DNA of 64,000 nucleotides from Prostheceraeus crozeri (taxonomy: Eukaryota; Platyhelminthes; Polycladida; Euryleptidae): contig CAJQUW010009089.1 in the NCBI GenBank assembly GCA_907163375.1, forward strand, positions 50,246 to 114,245. The letters run 5' to 3'. How positions within the stretch are numbered: position 1 is the stretch's first letter; the number at the start of each line of letters is the position of its first letter. Positions 21,420-34,513 of the stretch are shown here, in pieces. Both the position numbers and the translations under genes were made by a program. Below the pieces are notes generated by a model, which was not told the origin of the DNA, searched no databases, and saw nothing but the letters and a program-made list of their open reading frames with translations.

Positions 21420-22790
21420 CCCACTGACGTCATTGCACTGTACGTCATCGCTGTATTGTGTTCCCTGTGTTCACTCAGCATCAGGGGAGTTGCAATTATG
21501 AGCAAATGACGTTCACTGCACGTCATTGCTGTAGTATGTTCCCTGTGTTCACTCAGCATCAGGGGAGTTGCAATTATGAGCAAATGACGTTCACTGCACG
21601 TCATCGCTGTATTATGTTCCCTGTGTTCACTCAGCATCAGGGGAGTTGCAATTATGAGTGAATGACGAGCACTGTACGTCAAAGCTGTATTATATTCCCA
21701 TTGTTCACTCAGCATCAGGGGAGTTGCAATTATGAGTGAATGACGTTCACTGCACGTCATTGCTGTAGTATGTTCCCATTGTTCACTCAGCATCAGGGGA
21801 GCTGCAATTATGAGTGAATGACGAGCACTGCACGTCATTGCTGTATTGTGTTCCCATTGTTCACTCAGCATCAGGGGAGTTGCAATTATGAGTGAATGAC
21901 GTTCACTGCACGTCATTGCTGTATTGTGTTCCCATTGTTCACTCAGCATCAGGGGAGCTGCAATTATGAGTGAATGACGAGCACTGTACGTCATTGCTGT
22001 ATTGTGTTCCCATTGTTCACTCAGCATCAGGGGAGCTGCAATTATGAGTGAATGACGTTCACTGTACGTCAAAGCTGTATTGTGTTCCCATTGTTCACTC
22101 AGCATCAGGGGAGTTGCAATTATGAGCAAATGACGTTCACTGTACGTCATCGCTGTATTGTGTTCCCACTGTTCACTCAGCATCAGAGGAGCTGCAATTA
22201 TGAGCAAATGACGAGCACTGTACGTCAAAGCTGTATTATGTTCCCATTGTTCACTCAGCATCAGGGGAGTTGCAATTATGAGTGAATGACGAGCACTGTA
22301 CGTCATCGCTGTATTATGTTCCCATTGCTCACTCAGCATCAAGGGAGTTGCAATTATGAGTGAATGACGAGCACTGTACGTCATCGCTGTATTATGTTCC
22401 CATTGTTCACTCAGCATCAGGGGAGTTGCAATTATGAGTGAATGACGAGCACTGTACGTCATTGCTGTATTGTGTTCCCTGTGTTCACTCAGCATCAGAG
22501 GAGCTGCAATTATGAGTGAATGACGTGCACTGCACGTCATCGCTGTAGTTTGCTCCCATTGTTCACTCAACATCAGGGGAGCTGCAACTATGAGTGAATG
22601 ACGAGCACTGCACGTCATTGCTGTATTGTGTTCCCTGTGTTCACTCAGCATCAGAGGAGCTGCAATTATGAGTGAATGACGAGCACTGTACGTCATCGCT
22701 GTATTCTGTTCCCATTGTTCACTCAGCATCAGGGGAGTTGCAATTATGAGCAAATGACGATCACTGCAAGTCATAGGCAGCTGGAGCATT
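21420..22790 (-). repeat. 78-bp satellite, 17 copies, open in frame
   Basis: The word tcactcagcatca occurs every 78 bp from 21471 to 22719 with no change of register, 17 times. Because 78 is a multiple of three, one minus-strand frame stays open for 474 codons (21392-22816) and repeats a 26-residue unit of the form RHSLIIATPLMLSEQWEHNT then AMTYSA. I do not think this is a protein gene: there are no flanking splice or start signals of note and other frames are long too. Many units carry an inverted repeat AATGACGT, 7 bp, ACGTCATT, whose halves resemble CREB/ATF half sites. Copies differ by a few per cent, mostly at a handful of recurring positions. Confidence 0.9.
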
Positions 22791-22816
22791 GTAGCAGATT
22801 TGGTTTCGGTGCTCAA

Positions 22817-25800
22817 AGGTTATTTGCTTTTAATGTGACACTGATAAAGTTGTAGCGTCATCCCGTGCTACCCGATCATCCGAGAGGCTACGCAGGACCG
22901 TCCAAGGTGAGCAGTGATAAAGTTGTCTAAACAGAAAACCTTTCCTTTTTCTGTTTCATGTGACAGCATTCTAATGAAAAAGGGTAGAACAGCAAATAAC
23001 AATCACTCATTTCAAGGTAGCTCAAGCAAACATTTTATTCCGTCTTTCAGAACCTTTGAATGAAATGAAATCCATTCATTCTCTAATCAATTGACAATTT
23101 CGAATGAAATTTCAAACACACGAATTTCATATGGACAAGCAAGTTCTGACATTGAAAGGATTTCAAAAACAATTCTACATGACATCGAGGAACTGCAGTT
23201 CAATAGGTTGCTTTGAAATGTCCACAATCAGACAAATGAAATTATTATTTCATGCACGGGAAGGAGGAAGTTAGTTACATGGACGCCACACGAAGTCATC
23301 GCCTTAAGAGATAACCAGTCATTATCCAACATGTAATCCATGAAGCCCTTCGGATGACATCAGAGACAAGACAGTTTTGATAATATTTGTATGATTTCTA
23401 CACTCGTGAATACATATCGAGATGTTACGTAGGTTTATTGCGGAGTCAGGGGTCATAAAAAGTCAATTGGTGTAGAATATGCAAACTTCGTTTTCTAATG
23501 TTCTTTATTGTGCACCCAAAATTACACTGTCTCAACCCTCAATACCATACAATTGTACAACCTCCGAAAAGCCTCGCCACTTACACCTAAATGTACAACA
23601 CAGGTGTTACAATATTTAATCCAGACAAACAACCGCAGCTTAGGCGTAAGTCTAGTTAACCGAAACTACTTCTGCCTAGCTACCGTTTTTAAATTCCATA
23701 AAAATTCTTGAACAATAGCTATCTGCGTAAGCAGATAACATGCTACATCAACATATCACATGAGTATTAGCATTCTAGAACTCTATAATAGTCCAAAGAC
23801 ATCTAACCACACAGCACAATTACCTGGAGATATCTTACCCAACATTCAACATTCGCATCTCTATGTGACCTTGAAGAATCACTTAAGCGAAACATATTTC
23901 AATTAACATAAGAGAGTGTCATCGAAAAAGTCAGTTCAGTTAAACATCGCTGAAAACAGTTGATAAAATGAATCATACTCTTACAATTGGATAATTTTCA
24001 GCTGCAATCTCTGGTGCATTTCATGGGGGAGGGGGTCACAGACGCGCGAATTGCGCCGATAGCTTAATTCTTAGACTGAGGCAGCTATCTCGAAAGTGGT
24101 GGGCTGGATTCATTGTGCATTTTTTAATACTCTTTACAGGCGGTTAAATTATGATTCATTTCAACTTGGTTGGTGCGACATCGAAAAACATATCAATGCA
24201 GGTGTAATCCCTATTAAAATTCCTGACAAGATAGTTCTCAGATTCCTGAATTTCTTCTCAGAATCTAGACTTAAGCCTGTTTACCTTGGACAGTTTGAAA
24301 ATATGATCAGCAGGAAGTTGGATAGTAGTCATTTATTTGGTTAAATGCCATTGTTTTTTCACTGTGAGGAGTCGAAGGGTCTTGAGTGACATTTCATCTT
24401 CAAAAATATTGCAATTGACGAATTTCTGTCATTCACTATTTTTGGGAATAAAACATTTGAAATCAGATCACACACGTCTTCAATCACTGTTACTGACTGC
24501 TGGATGTTATTGTAAGAGTTTTCTTCATGACAGGGTCCGCGAGTTGCACGAACAGACTGCGCGTGTCAGGATGTATACCAGTTGTGTTGGGTTTGATGCC
24601 TTTCGCGATGATGAAGTGCAGTTTTTACAACATCCTCGTTCACAATACACTCAACTTTTAATATTTCAAGACCAATGTCACCGGTCTTCAATCCAATGCA
24701 TGCTATTGGAGTTGAGCACCCCTGCTTAGATCAATAATGTAGGCATCCATAATTATGTAGCCCCTGAGACGTACGGCTGAAAGTTTCTTATCCAGATACT
24801 AATACATGGAGATGTTAGCTACATCTATAAACATGTAGATTACAAAATATATAGCAGTGTAAGACAAGAGTAGGTACGAAAGTCAAGGAAAGAAGAGTAC
24901 AAGGTAAGTGATCATTGAAATTCACATGGGATTCCAGCCGTATCATCGAATCCGGTTCTCCATTCCCTGCGTGAACGTCTCATGCAGTGACTTGTTGCCC
25001 TCATTAGTGCAAACATGAGGCTTGTAAGCACAAAGGATGTTGTCAGCCCATGAAATGCTCCCACTTGTCAATAAGTTTATGGGACAAAGCCTTGAAAAAT
25101 ACTTGATCCTTCAAAGGAGAAAATCAGCAGAATAAAATCACTTCTGCGATGAGAACATGCATTTTTATATTTCGCACCTTTTTGTTTTTATGCAGTAGTC
25201 AAAATATAAGCGTGAGTTCAACCATCGTACGATTCAGCGTCAAGACTGCTTCACTTATTCTTCATTTAACCGAAATTCCGCAAGTTTGTGACGCTTCCTT
25301 GGATATTGTTCAACCGATCAGCTGTCTGACACCTTTGAGGTCTATTTGGCACTTCTATTCTCTCTCCCCCCCCCACATTTCTGTTGTTGACAACGATATT
25401 CTCTTGCTCATACGGACACTCTCACTAACGTCGCATAGAGTTGAGTGTGCAAAACCCTCTTATCTGACTTGTAGAACATTAAGAGCCTCAGAATTAGACA
25501 ACTGCTCGTCATTTGTCTGTAGACAACAATCCCACGAAGTTCATCATCACAGTTGTACCTTATATTCTAACTGAGTATCCAAGGAACCAATCCCTCATCC
25601 CAGGGTTCAAGTAAGACTTCTCAGTCGTGTTGTAGTGTCACTCACTGGCAGATCAAGTCTATTCTAAACCCACTGTGACTAACTTTGGCAAAATTTGATG
25701 AATTTGGAAAACTTGAAAAATGTGGGGGGGGAGGATATAGAAGTGCCGTCTATTTTCCTGACACTGAATTCAAAGCACTTCACAAGTGCCTCTGGGTGAG

Positions 25801-26689
25801 AAATTCTTTCTCTGCGAATATGAAAACTTTCGAGATACCAATTCATCTGAAGGAACAGCTGATTGAATTAAATACAACAGATTCAGGTCTGCTGAACGCG
25901 TTTTGAAGATCGCTGGAACAATTTTGGGTCGCTGTTATGGAAGAATTCCCTTCTGTCACTGCGTGCGCTCTTCGAATCATTGTTCATATTTGTGCGGAAT
26001 GGGATTCTCTCGTCTCGCATATCTGAAGAACAAATTCCGCAACCGCTTCAATCATTCTTCAGATCTTCGGTTGCAACTTTCTTCGAAGAAGTCTGATTTT
26101 GGAAAGATGTCCAAACAGGCTCATTCTTCTCATTGAGGCGCAGTTTTTCTGTACCAACGTTCTAATAAATGTATTATAGTTCCATTCCGGATGCTGACTT
26201 CTTTTCACTACACCATGCACACTTCTGTTAGATACATCGTCGGAGTTGATGCTTAGTCGTAAATGTATTGAATAGTTATGAGAATGTGGAAAATTATGAT
26301 CAATTATCGATATCTGAACATCGAACTTTACGTCGTGTGGCGTCAACAAGTTTATAGTGGGGCGCGAGGCAGCAGTTAATAATTAGGGGGGGCGAAGAAA
26401 AAAGTTTTGAAAACCCCTGATCTGCATGAATCTATGGTCCGATTAATTCATATAATCCGGCTTCATTAATCAGGGTTAATGAGATTTCGAAGTCTTCCCA
26501 TGACGCAGCATCGATATCTTGGTTACACATTTGCAGATCTATGAACTGATTCATTGATGTGATATGTCTTGAGCATTTCTATGGTTAAACGCGTGTTTGG
26601 CTAGCTCGTCCATATACGGAGCTCACTTCGCTCGCTCTACCTTTCAATGTCACATAGACATCGAATTAACATAATGTTAAACGAAAGTT
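22817..26689. other. Intronic stretch with no recognisable gene
   Basis: Contains scattered frames of 65 to 141 codons (for example 24337-24729 and 25149-25574, plus strand) without motif, signal or splice support. A short poly-C run lies near 25370. Nothing firm is called. Confidence 0.45.
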
Positions 26690-26942
26690 AGAAGGAAAGA
26701 AACCATGATACATTTTATTCAACAGTTTTGCAGCTTCAAGGATGTCGAACATTGCAAATTTAATATTTGTGACAGTGCATTCACAACAGGAATCACATTA
26801 TTTACATTTCAGAAGTGAAAGGCAACACGCACCACTGGGATCATCTCGATTATTAGGATTCATATTGAAATCAGTCTTTGCATGCAAACATTTACATCTT
26901 GTGTACATTTCATCTTCTGTGGTTGACTGCATGATATTTTAT
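26690..26942 (-). pseudogene. Cysteine-rich coding-like segment, copy A
   Basis: About 253 bp roughly 95 percent identical to 27547-27799. Read on the minus strand it encodes TEDEMYTRCKCLHAKTDFN, DPSGACCLSLLKCK and CDSCCECTV, then NIKFAMFDILEAAKLLNK. A TAA interrupts it between KCK and CDSCC, where copy B has a lysine codon. The protein is not recognised; the CxC, CxxC and CC pattern could be a metal-binding module of a host or transposon protein. Confidence 0.45.
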
Positions 26943-27453
26943 GTTAAACAGTTTCTATCAAGGAGATATAGATATCTATGCAAAGACAAAGTTCAGTCAT
27001 ACACTTCCAAATTTCTCTGGACAGATAGGTTGAAATTGGCCTCCAACATGATCAGGTCAGCAATCCTAAATTTGACTACCTTACAAATAGACTGTCATCA
27101 AGCGTTTTCAAATTGTAGAGAACGTATTACCAGCACAATGCCGGTGAAGAACAGTATGTATGTATATTTATGTACAATGGGAGTTAGGAAGCACGCGACT
27201 GCATGTTTATGCGTTAAACTAATGTGCTAGACCTCCGCGTTTTTTGCTAATTTAGCGATTTTATTCAAACAACTCTCAGAAATGAGGCATCTGAGATGTC
27301 ATGAACACATTTCTTGCACATACTGTTGAAATATTTCATTGAAATTCGGCAATCTGATTCATGTCCGTGTGTACAGAGAGATTTTGCGAAGAAGCAAGCG
27401 GAAAAGTCACCAGGAGAAATGATATATATATATCGATATTCTGAGCACTTTTT
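26943..27453. other. Spacer between the two cysteine-rich copies
   Basis: Holds a short AT dinucleotide run near 27421 and a segment near 27010 (atttctctggacagatagg) that recurs inverted near 29075. No gene is seen. Confidence 0.4.
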
Positions 27454-27935
27454 TTAAAGCAAGAAGCTATTTTCAAGACAACTATTCAGCTTGATCTTAT
27501 AGAATACCTTCCAGCAAAGAATGCACGGTTGAAGCACAGATACGTTTGGAGGAAAGACACCATGATAAATTTTATTCAACAGTTTTGCAGCTTCAAGGAT
27601 GTCGAACATTGCAAATTTAATATTTCTGACAGTGTATTCACAACAGGAATCACATTTTTTACATTTCAGAAGTGAAAGGTAACACGCACCACTGGGATCA
27701 TCTCGATTATTAGGATTCATATTGAAATCAGTCTTTGCATGCAAGCATTTACATCCTGTGTACATTTCATCTTCTGTGGCTGACTGCATGATATTTTATC
27801 ATCAACATTTCTCAGACTGAGTCCGGAAAACTTCAATAAAGAAATTGTCTTTATTTTCTTGTCAATCTGTGCGGTGACGCATGGAGATAAAATAATTTGA
27901 CCCATCCAGTCAAAACACTTCTCAAGATTATCCAA
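27454..27935 (-). CDS. Unrecognised cysteine-rich protein fragment, copy B
   Basis: The intact copy of the duplicated segment. The frame ending at 27454 encodes TEDEMYTGCKCLHAKTDFNM, NPNNRDDPSGACYLSLLKCK, KCDSCCEYTVRNIKFAMFDI and LEAAKLLNKIYHG, continuing to a further CILCW motif. Directly upstream in an overlapping frame is LDNLEKCFDWMGQIILSPCV then TAQIDKKIKTISLLKFSGLS, which may belong to the same ancestral protein with a frame change between. A lysine codon replaces the stop of copy A. Six cysteines fall in CxC, CxxC and CC spacing. No signal peptide, transmembrane segment or known domain is visible. It may be a host exon, but a transposon-encoded protein is equally possible. Confidence 0.35.
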
Positions 27936-30370
27936 CTGTACTTTCTGGAGTACTTGTCATTGTTCTCAGAAGAGTCTCCATCACAGGTCGGATCGCTGAA
28001 TGTCTGTTCCAACCCCTCAGAAGTGACTGATCAGGTTGGGAATGCTTATTGTGTCCATCATCATTGTTTTCATGAAATTAAAGAAGGATCTGCGTTGTCT
28101 ATTCCTCTTGATCTCAGCACATTTATAGTGTGGGAATCTGCAGGTTCTCTTTTCCACTCGAAATCGTCCCTTACCATGTTCAATGATATGGGTGGATCTA
28201 GCGTTAGTCTTCCGTCCGTTGACTTCGGATTCACCGTCAACTTTCCCAAGTATTAGATATAATTGAATCCAATTTCAAATTTCTGTTAGTGGCTGGTCAT
28301 CCAGATATTATACAAAAGTCATCAGATTGATACCTTTGGAAACTTATGACAGATGCTATGATGGATCATGTGTGCTTGTTGGAATGGATTTCTCTCTACG
28401 TGATAGATGCGAACATTCGCAGAATTTTCGACAGTCAATGATGCGACGACGCTGAAGGGAAGATTTCAACTTATAATCGTCATTTTTAGCCCATGATCGC
28501 TTTGAGATATCACAAACCCAGATGGAATGGCTTCCTTGCAGATTTTAGACAGAATTGTCATACCAAAGAATCTTCCGAATGTGCTTCCATTGGTAGAACA
28601 TTTACTTGAAAACGTGGCCATACCGGATCGCGGTTTGTAGTTGTTTGGAAAAGCATCTAGACAGATAAAGGAATTTTGGTTGCACTGTCCTTTAGATGAT
28701 GCTTTTTCATTTTTTAGTTTTCCTTCTTTGCACGCGATAATAATCCATGTCCTCCTTGATGGCATTGAAGTCAGGTTCGTGGAAGTGAAGGCTACACAAG
28801 ACGGAATGCTTAGTTGGGATATAATACTTTCTACTAACTGGATGCAACTACTGATTCAAATTTCCTTGTTATGCAGAGGAATGTATTGATGCTACACTAT
28901 CATTGCATTTCGGTTATCAACCGGCTGCGGTATATTTGCTTGGTATTTTGCATTCGATTGAATCGCACAGGAGATTAATTTAAAATAGTCATCTGTCACT
29001 TCGATTAGCTACAAAATTCGACCTTCTGTAACACAAATGTTGGTTGGCCTGAACATGTAGAAAATGATTTCAAATTTTGCTCACCTATCTGTCCAGAGAA
29101 ATTTAGAAGTCTATGGTTCAGTAGACTGACTTGAAAGCCTATTACGGCATATAGGACATGGAGACTAAATAGAAATCGATTATGCGCTTCCATGAATTTG
29201 AATTCTATGCATTATGTGTCGCAACAGGCTTTCAAGTCTATCCACTGAAATGGACAAAATCTATTGAATGTCTTATTATAGATATCTAGGTCTCCTTGGT
29301 TTCTATTCGATAATTGTTAAAATGCTTGTCAACAAATTTGGAAATAAATTTTTAATTACAGTGAAATATAATTTATTTGGGGTATGGCCAACAACTTTAA
29401 ATCATTGCATTGACCAGACATAGACATCATCAACAATAGATCATCTTCATCTTTCGAAATATTGCGACTTCGTCTGACATTTCGATGCGTCTCGAATTGA
29501 GCTGTCTGACAATAAATCCTCATCAACGCACGCCAACGTCAAATGAACGCATCTCCCTAATGACGACGCTCTTAATTGAAATATTGAAAAGAAAGCAGTG
29601 TTCCTCCGTTTAAAGCTTCTCACCGATACTTTTCTTTCACCCTCGTCCACAGAATTACGAGATTTGGCATTACTGTCCATGTCTCACTGCTACGGGAGTT
29701 GGACAATCAGTTCTTATACTTTTGCTAACGATGAGTCAAACACGAGATCACAAGAATGCGCTTCTGTAGTTGAACAACTCACAAATGTTGCCACAATTTT
29801 CACTTTGTAAGTTGGGGAAACTTTCAATTGATAAAAACAAACACAGAATACAGAATGTGAAGTCATTTGACGCAGCTAGATAAATATTTAATGTTTATTA
29901 ACAATGCAGTCACTTGATTTCTTTTATGCCCGCACCAAGAAAGCACTTGCTAAACGCCAAATTTTGCTAGAACTCAGGCGGGGAGGACAGAATATCATAA
30001 TTATGGCGGGCTTCTCATGGAGACGCATTTATGATTACTTGAAACATACACAGAACAGTAGTGTCGTATAATGGGTGCCCTGGGGGACGAGGGATGGTGA
30101 TCGTAAATAGCAATGAGCTTACTGCTAGCGATTTCATTTTGAAGACTGAATGACATTATGTGGCGCTGAAACATAATTTCGCAATGAACATCTTTTCAAA
30201 GGGTGGTGCGCAGGCGTACTCTTTCCCCTTGTGACCAACAACTATGCAGCTGCCCGATGCATGTTTGACGGAATCATGATTGCATACAACTGCATGCGGC
30301 AACATGATCGGTACCCAATTACATATAGGGATGCGAAAAAGGGGATATTTTCCACGCTAGTGGTCCATTT
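27936..30370. other. Unassigned region with protein-like frames
   Basis: On the minus strand below 28255 a frame without a start reads GKLTVNPKSTDGRLTLDPPI then SLNMVRDDFEWKREPADSHT, and 28466-28765 encodes a 99-residue frame with CSTNGSTFGRFFGMTILSKI. They have an amino-acid mix like real protein and might continue the gene or element represented by 27454-27935, but I could not assign a family. The rest (28900-30370) shows nothing. Confidence 0.3.
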
Positions 30371-30443
30371 AATAATAATAATATGTTTATATTCGGAATG
30401 AAAATCTCAACTTTCACACTCAACCCCAGGCCTGTGTACACAA
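30371..30443 (-). mobile_element. LINE 3' tail, separated by a hAT insertion
   Basis: The minus-strand sequence after the hAT target duplication runs to tataaacat and a short ATT repeat (30371-30384), the usual 3' end of CR1/L2/I-like LINEs. It continues the LINE segment at 31262-31925. Confidence 0.6.
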
Positions 30444-31261
30444 CAGGCCTGGGGTCAAGTACTTCGATTGTACTTGAGTGCGAATAGAATTACATTGAAA
30501 ACATAATGAATACAAGTCCAAGTACATGTACTTGATCCAATTTTCAGGTACAAGTACTGAATAATTATTACCGAGTTAAATCGCAAAGCACTCTCAAATT
30601 GCATTGTTACTCCTGTTTGTGCGTTCGTGCTAGTCAAGTTCAGAGCAAAAATTGTGAGTAATACATGTGTATACTATAGTGACAAAAATTAAGTAGTACA
30701 CACAACTGAAAACAACACTTGATTGAGGAATGAAGATACATATATTCCTATTTCATGGAGCAAGTAAGACCATTGTTGTTGACAACGTGATACAAGTATG
30801 AAGCTTATAACATTTTAGGAGGAGAAGTCATTTGATTTGATAAACATTAGTCTTTCGAAATTTTGGTCTTTAATTCGACAGCGATCTGGTCTAAAAATTT
30901 TTCCAGCGGTGCTGAATATTCTTTCCATAGGAGCAGACTAGGCGGCTGAGGTAAGATACTTTAATGCTAAGCAAGACAGAGTGGGATACTTGCAACTTTG
31001 AGAATCCTAAAAGGACAGGGAGTCAGCGCTCTCAGGCAAATGCATTGGTGTATTTGTCACATAGGCCTACTCGAAAACTCCTAAAATGCCAAAAAGTATT
31101 TGAGTACTTGAATTTCAGCACTTGAAATTCCAAGCATATTTATAAAGGTACTTAACCAAGTACAAGTACATGCAAAGGAAAATAAATGAAGTACAAGTAC
31201 AAGTACAAAGTACCATGAAAATGTACTTAAGTACAAGTATTTGTACTTGACCGCAAGCCTG
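30444..31261 (-). mobile_element. hAT transposon, internally deleted, inserted in a LINE
   Basis: An 818-bp element with ends CAGGCCTGGGGTCAAGTAC and, reversed, CAGGCTTGCGGTCAAGTAC, flanked by GTACACAA and GTGCACAA (one mismatch in an 8-bp target duplication). Subterminal regions are full of the word AAGTAC in both orientations. The interior keeps the C-terminal dimerisation segment of a hAT transposase on the minus strand (30810-30945): SAPMERIFSTAGKIFRPDRC then RIKDQNFERLMFIKSNDF and a stop. The SxPxERxFSxAG signature is diagnostic of the hATC domain. The rest of the transposase is gone. Confidence 0.88.
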
Positions 31262-31925
31262 GTGCACAAAGTTATTGAAGAAATGTCTCATTATAAGGCA
31301 TAACACATTTTTAAGGGGAATGCCACCCTTGATTTGATTGGAAGCAAATGTACAAAGATATTAATGAATGATTTGGCACGACGGGCTGAATTTGATCTCA
31401 AATCGACCAGAATGAATAAGTTTTCGAGGGACCATGGAATGAGGAATGTGGTTGGGTTTGACATATCACGGAACAAAGTTCTTTAGAATATGGTCACGTC
31501 GCCGGAACCACAGAGAAGGAAAGTCATTACATTTACAGAATTTTCCGCAGATTACATTATGGGGAGGAGTCCTTTCCATCTTTAAGGCGTTTTGCTTATT
31601 AATTCCGATGAATACAGGGCTACAGTATTTCAAAATACTCAAGATGTAGCAGTCATAGAGCATTGTAAGTTCCACTTTTAAGACTCAGCCTTCGCAGGAC
31701 ATAAAGTCGTTTAGAGACCCTCTTACAAACATGTTTAGTATGCGAATTCCAGTTCAGCTTTTCATCATACGTTAACCACAAGAAACACATCTCTTGAAAA
31801 ATGTTGCTTACATAAGATGAATACTTTCCCATTTGCGGTTCATATAAATATATTTCGAAAATATTTTTAGATATTGGGCTGCTTGTCTTCACATCTGAAA
31901 TACCTGCAATAATTGCCAGCGACAT
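31262..31925 (-). pseudogene. LINE reverse-transcriptase C-terminal fragment
   Basis: Minus-strand frames encode the thumb and end of a CR1/L2-like reverse transcriptase: FLWLTYDEKLNWNSHTKHVC, then KRVSKRLYVLRRLSLKSGT, then LYDCYILSILKYCSPVFIGI. The order LGLTYDEKLNW, VSKRLYVLRRL, SILxYCSPVF is the standard one. Two or more frame changes separate the pieces. The rest of the 5' region is missing. The 3' end lies beyond the hAT insertion, at 30371. Confidence 0.75.
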
Positions 31926-34513
31926 CTGATCACAGTATGATTAATTTGACCGAATCTCAACGTGATATCATCGTGTCATCAAAGTTAAATCGTCTTAGCG
32001 TCTCACAGTATGTTCTTAACCCGATTTAATCTTGCTTTCGTTTCAAGCAGACAACATTCGCACATTCAATCAATTAGAACAACAGCTTAAATCTACTATA
32101 CCACTTCTCTTTTAGAGGTTGCTGTCAAAATGTGGAATTCCTGCACGAGAGATTATCTTCAATGTTAATGACAAGAACCTTATAGAACTGAAGTCCGTAT
32201 ATCTTTGATATCTTCATCCTGAAAACAGTTTTTCCGGATGTTAATACAGCAATCAATTCTTGAAAAGTGAATGTACAGAACCAGAAACAGGTTTTTCACC
32301 AGGTTTTCAGGTATTCAGGTTTTTGAACCAGAAATAGCAAGAACTGTGCAGTTAATATCAACTACTCGACAAAATGCGCCGAAAATTTGAATAAATTAAG
32401 ACACAAAAACAGCCCACGACGTGTGCAGAACTTTCTATGGAATTATTAATTTCTATGGCTACAGTGTCAGAATAGATATCACTATCAATAGCCTTCATGT
32501 TTACTACAGAGGATTCCTTGCATAGATTTCCTCACGACTCAGGGCCGATAATCTCTCCACAAATCATTCATTGCGATCTCTACCTGCATCATATTGAAGT
32601 GGAATTCGAGGACTGTGGAAACATCGAGTTCGTCGTGGTTGACATTCTGATCATCACATGTCCATTAGAAATAATAGTGTTCCATCCGATTTATCATTTC
32701 CATGGGCAATCTGATAGAGCGATGAAACGGCGACTATTCCTGTCACAGAAAGCAATCCTTCTGAATGCAATTGGTTAGCTACTTTCTCAATCAATCATCT
32801 TATTCAAAAGAAAATCAGGAAAAATCATTTGAGCATTAAATATAATTTGATATCTGCTCTTAATTCTATCAAATTAATCAGTAAACTATTGATATGATAT
32901 TAAGATGTCAACTGATTCCAATAAAATTGAGAAAACCATTACCAAGTTGTCCAATTCCTTTCAAGAAACCTAAAAAATAAAACTGTGTGCATTTGCCTAG
33001 CTGAATATTTAAACAGAACCAAACAACTGTCATAACTTTGCTGCCCAACTCATCAGGTTCGCCGGGATTTCATCTGATGCTTCCGCCATCACATCAAGAG
33101 CTAAGGGCATTTTTGATATCTTTAAAGGACGGGGTTATAAGAATAATTTGCTGGTTAATTCTTGCATTAAGTCCTTCTCCAAGAATATGTTCCTCGTTTT
33201 TAAGTTTGGTTGTTTTTCGCCCCGCCAGATGCCATCCATCATTGGCATGTTGGGCTAAGGAAACCTCTTCTAGTTTCAAGTGCTTCTTTTTGTCCTAATA
33301 TATCTCAAAAAAAAATTCTATTTTCGGTTAGGTTCTGCTATGTTTCCTCAGGCTTGGAGAGACCTTCCATGTCGTACATTCGATATGGTTGGCCTGGCCC
33401 CGCCATGTGGTATAGGTTAGAGGTTAGGGGCCGAAACCTTGCTTCATGCAGCCACATGGTTCCTCCCTGATGACTCCATACATAGCAAACTTAATTTTGG
33501 TTTTTTAGGTTTCTAATTTTCACCTTTTGTTATTTTTAAGTTAGCCTCTGGTCAGGTCCATGACGAACTCTTATTTCAGTTCTTATATGATAAAAATAAA
33601 ATCGTTTATAAGTATTAATTTATTTCCCTTACCGTCTTCAGTAGAGTCGACTAGCCTTTATACGTATTTCAGTACCTGCTCTATACTAGAGTAGGTTACT
33701 CTATGTTGTCAGTATTAATTTATATTCATTCGTTCATGACTTTTAATTACCTAATTATTTACAGGATTCTCCACTAGGGTAATTGTTTAACTTTGGCGTC
33801 TTCCGTTTCCTGGATCCTTCGAATTTTTTTGACCGTGTCGTGTCTTGATTCGATAACGAAAAGGTAAGTTGAAAACAATAATTTCAACACTTTTTCAACA
33901 AACAATTGCCTTACAAAAAAGATAATGACAGAATTTTGATCATTCCAAGACATCTCATCGTGAAATATCATTAAAACCGTTTCAAAACGCTTGCTCACCA
34001 CACACTGGGATATTCCCTAAAATCTGGTGATTAGGCCTATACAACTCCTTATCACACCCCTCTACAATGATGTTGTCAAACTTCTAACTTCAAAGGTAAC
34101 TAAGCCTCTGCGTGAGGAGAGTTAAAATGAAAGTAGTCTGCATTTACAATATCCTCCCAAACCACAAGGATTCTCATACGATGAAAATTATCCCAGCAGC
34201 CATTTTTAATAGAATATAATGCTTACTAATTTTAATCATTAATTGAAGTAGTCCTAATGAGGACTGATGGCGTTCTCCAATCCGCAAGTGTACAGGTGCA
34301 ATGCTACTGTAGCCATTGGATTAATCAGTTCTTAAAAGAACTAAATGGACCTTTCTCGTGGCAACGAATTAAAATTGATCAGCTTTGGCACAATAACTAA
34401 TAGAAAAATGGAAATCTGAAGACTTGTAACACTAGTCATTTTTACTGTTAATATACGAATACCATAGATTCCGAACATAGCCGTATACACGCTCAAAGCA
34501 GACGTCTAATATA
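31926..34513. other. Intronic stretch with no recognised gene
   Basis: Frames such as 32497-32778 (plus) and 33094-33279 (minus) lack motifs. The section 33040-33480 is less A+T-rich than its surroundings and may be an old retroelement, but nothing decisive is visible. Confidence 0.4.

Noticed and set aside
21392-22816. A 474-codon minus-strand open frame read as a repeat protein gene
   Set aside because: It is explained by a 78-bp satellite whose period is a multiple of three; there is no start context, splice site or domain support, and other frames are also long.
31081-31306. Short overlapping minus-strand frames rich in Y, L, T and C
   Set aside because: They arise from the AAGTAC-rich subterminal repeats of the hAT element.
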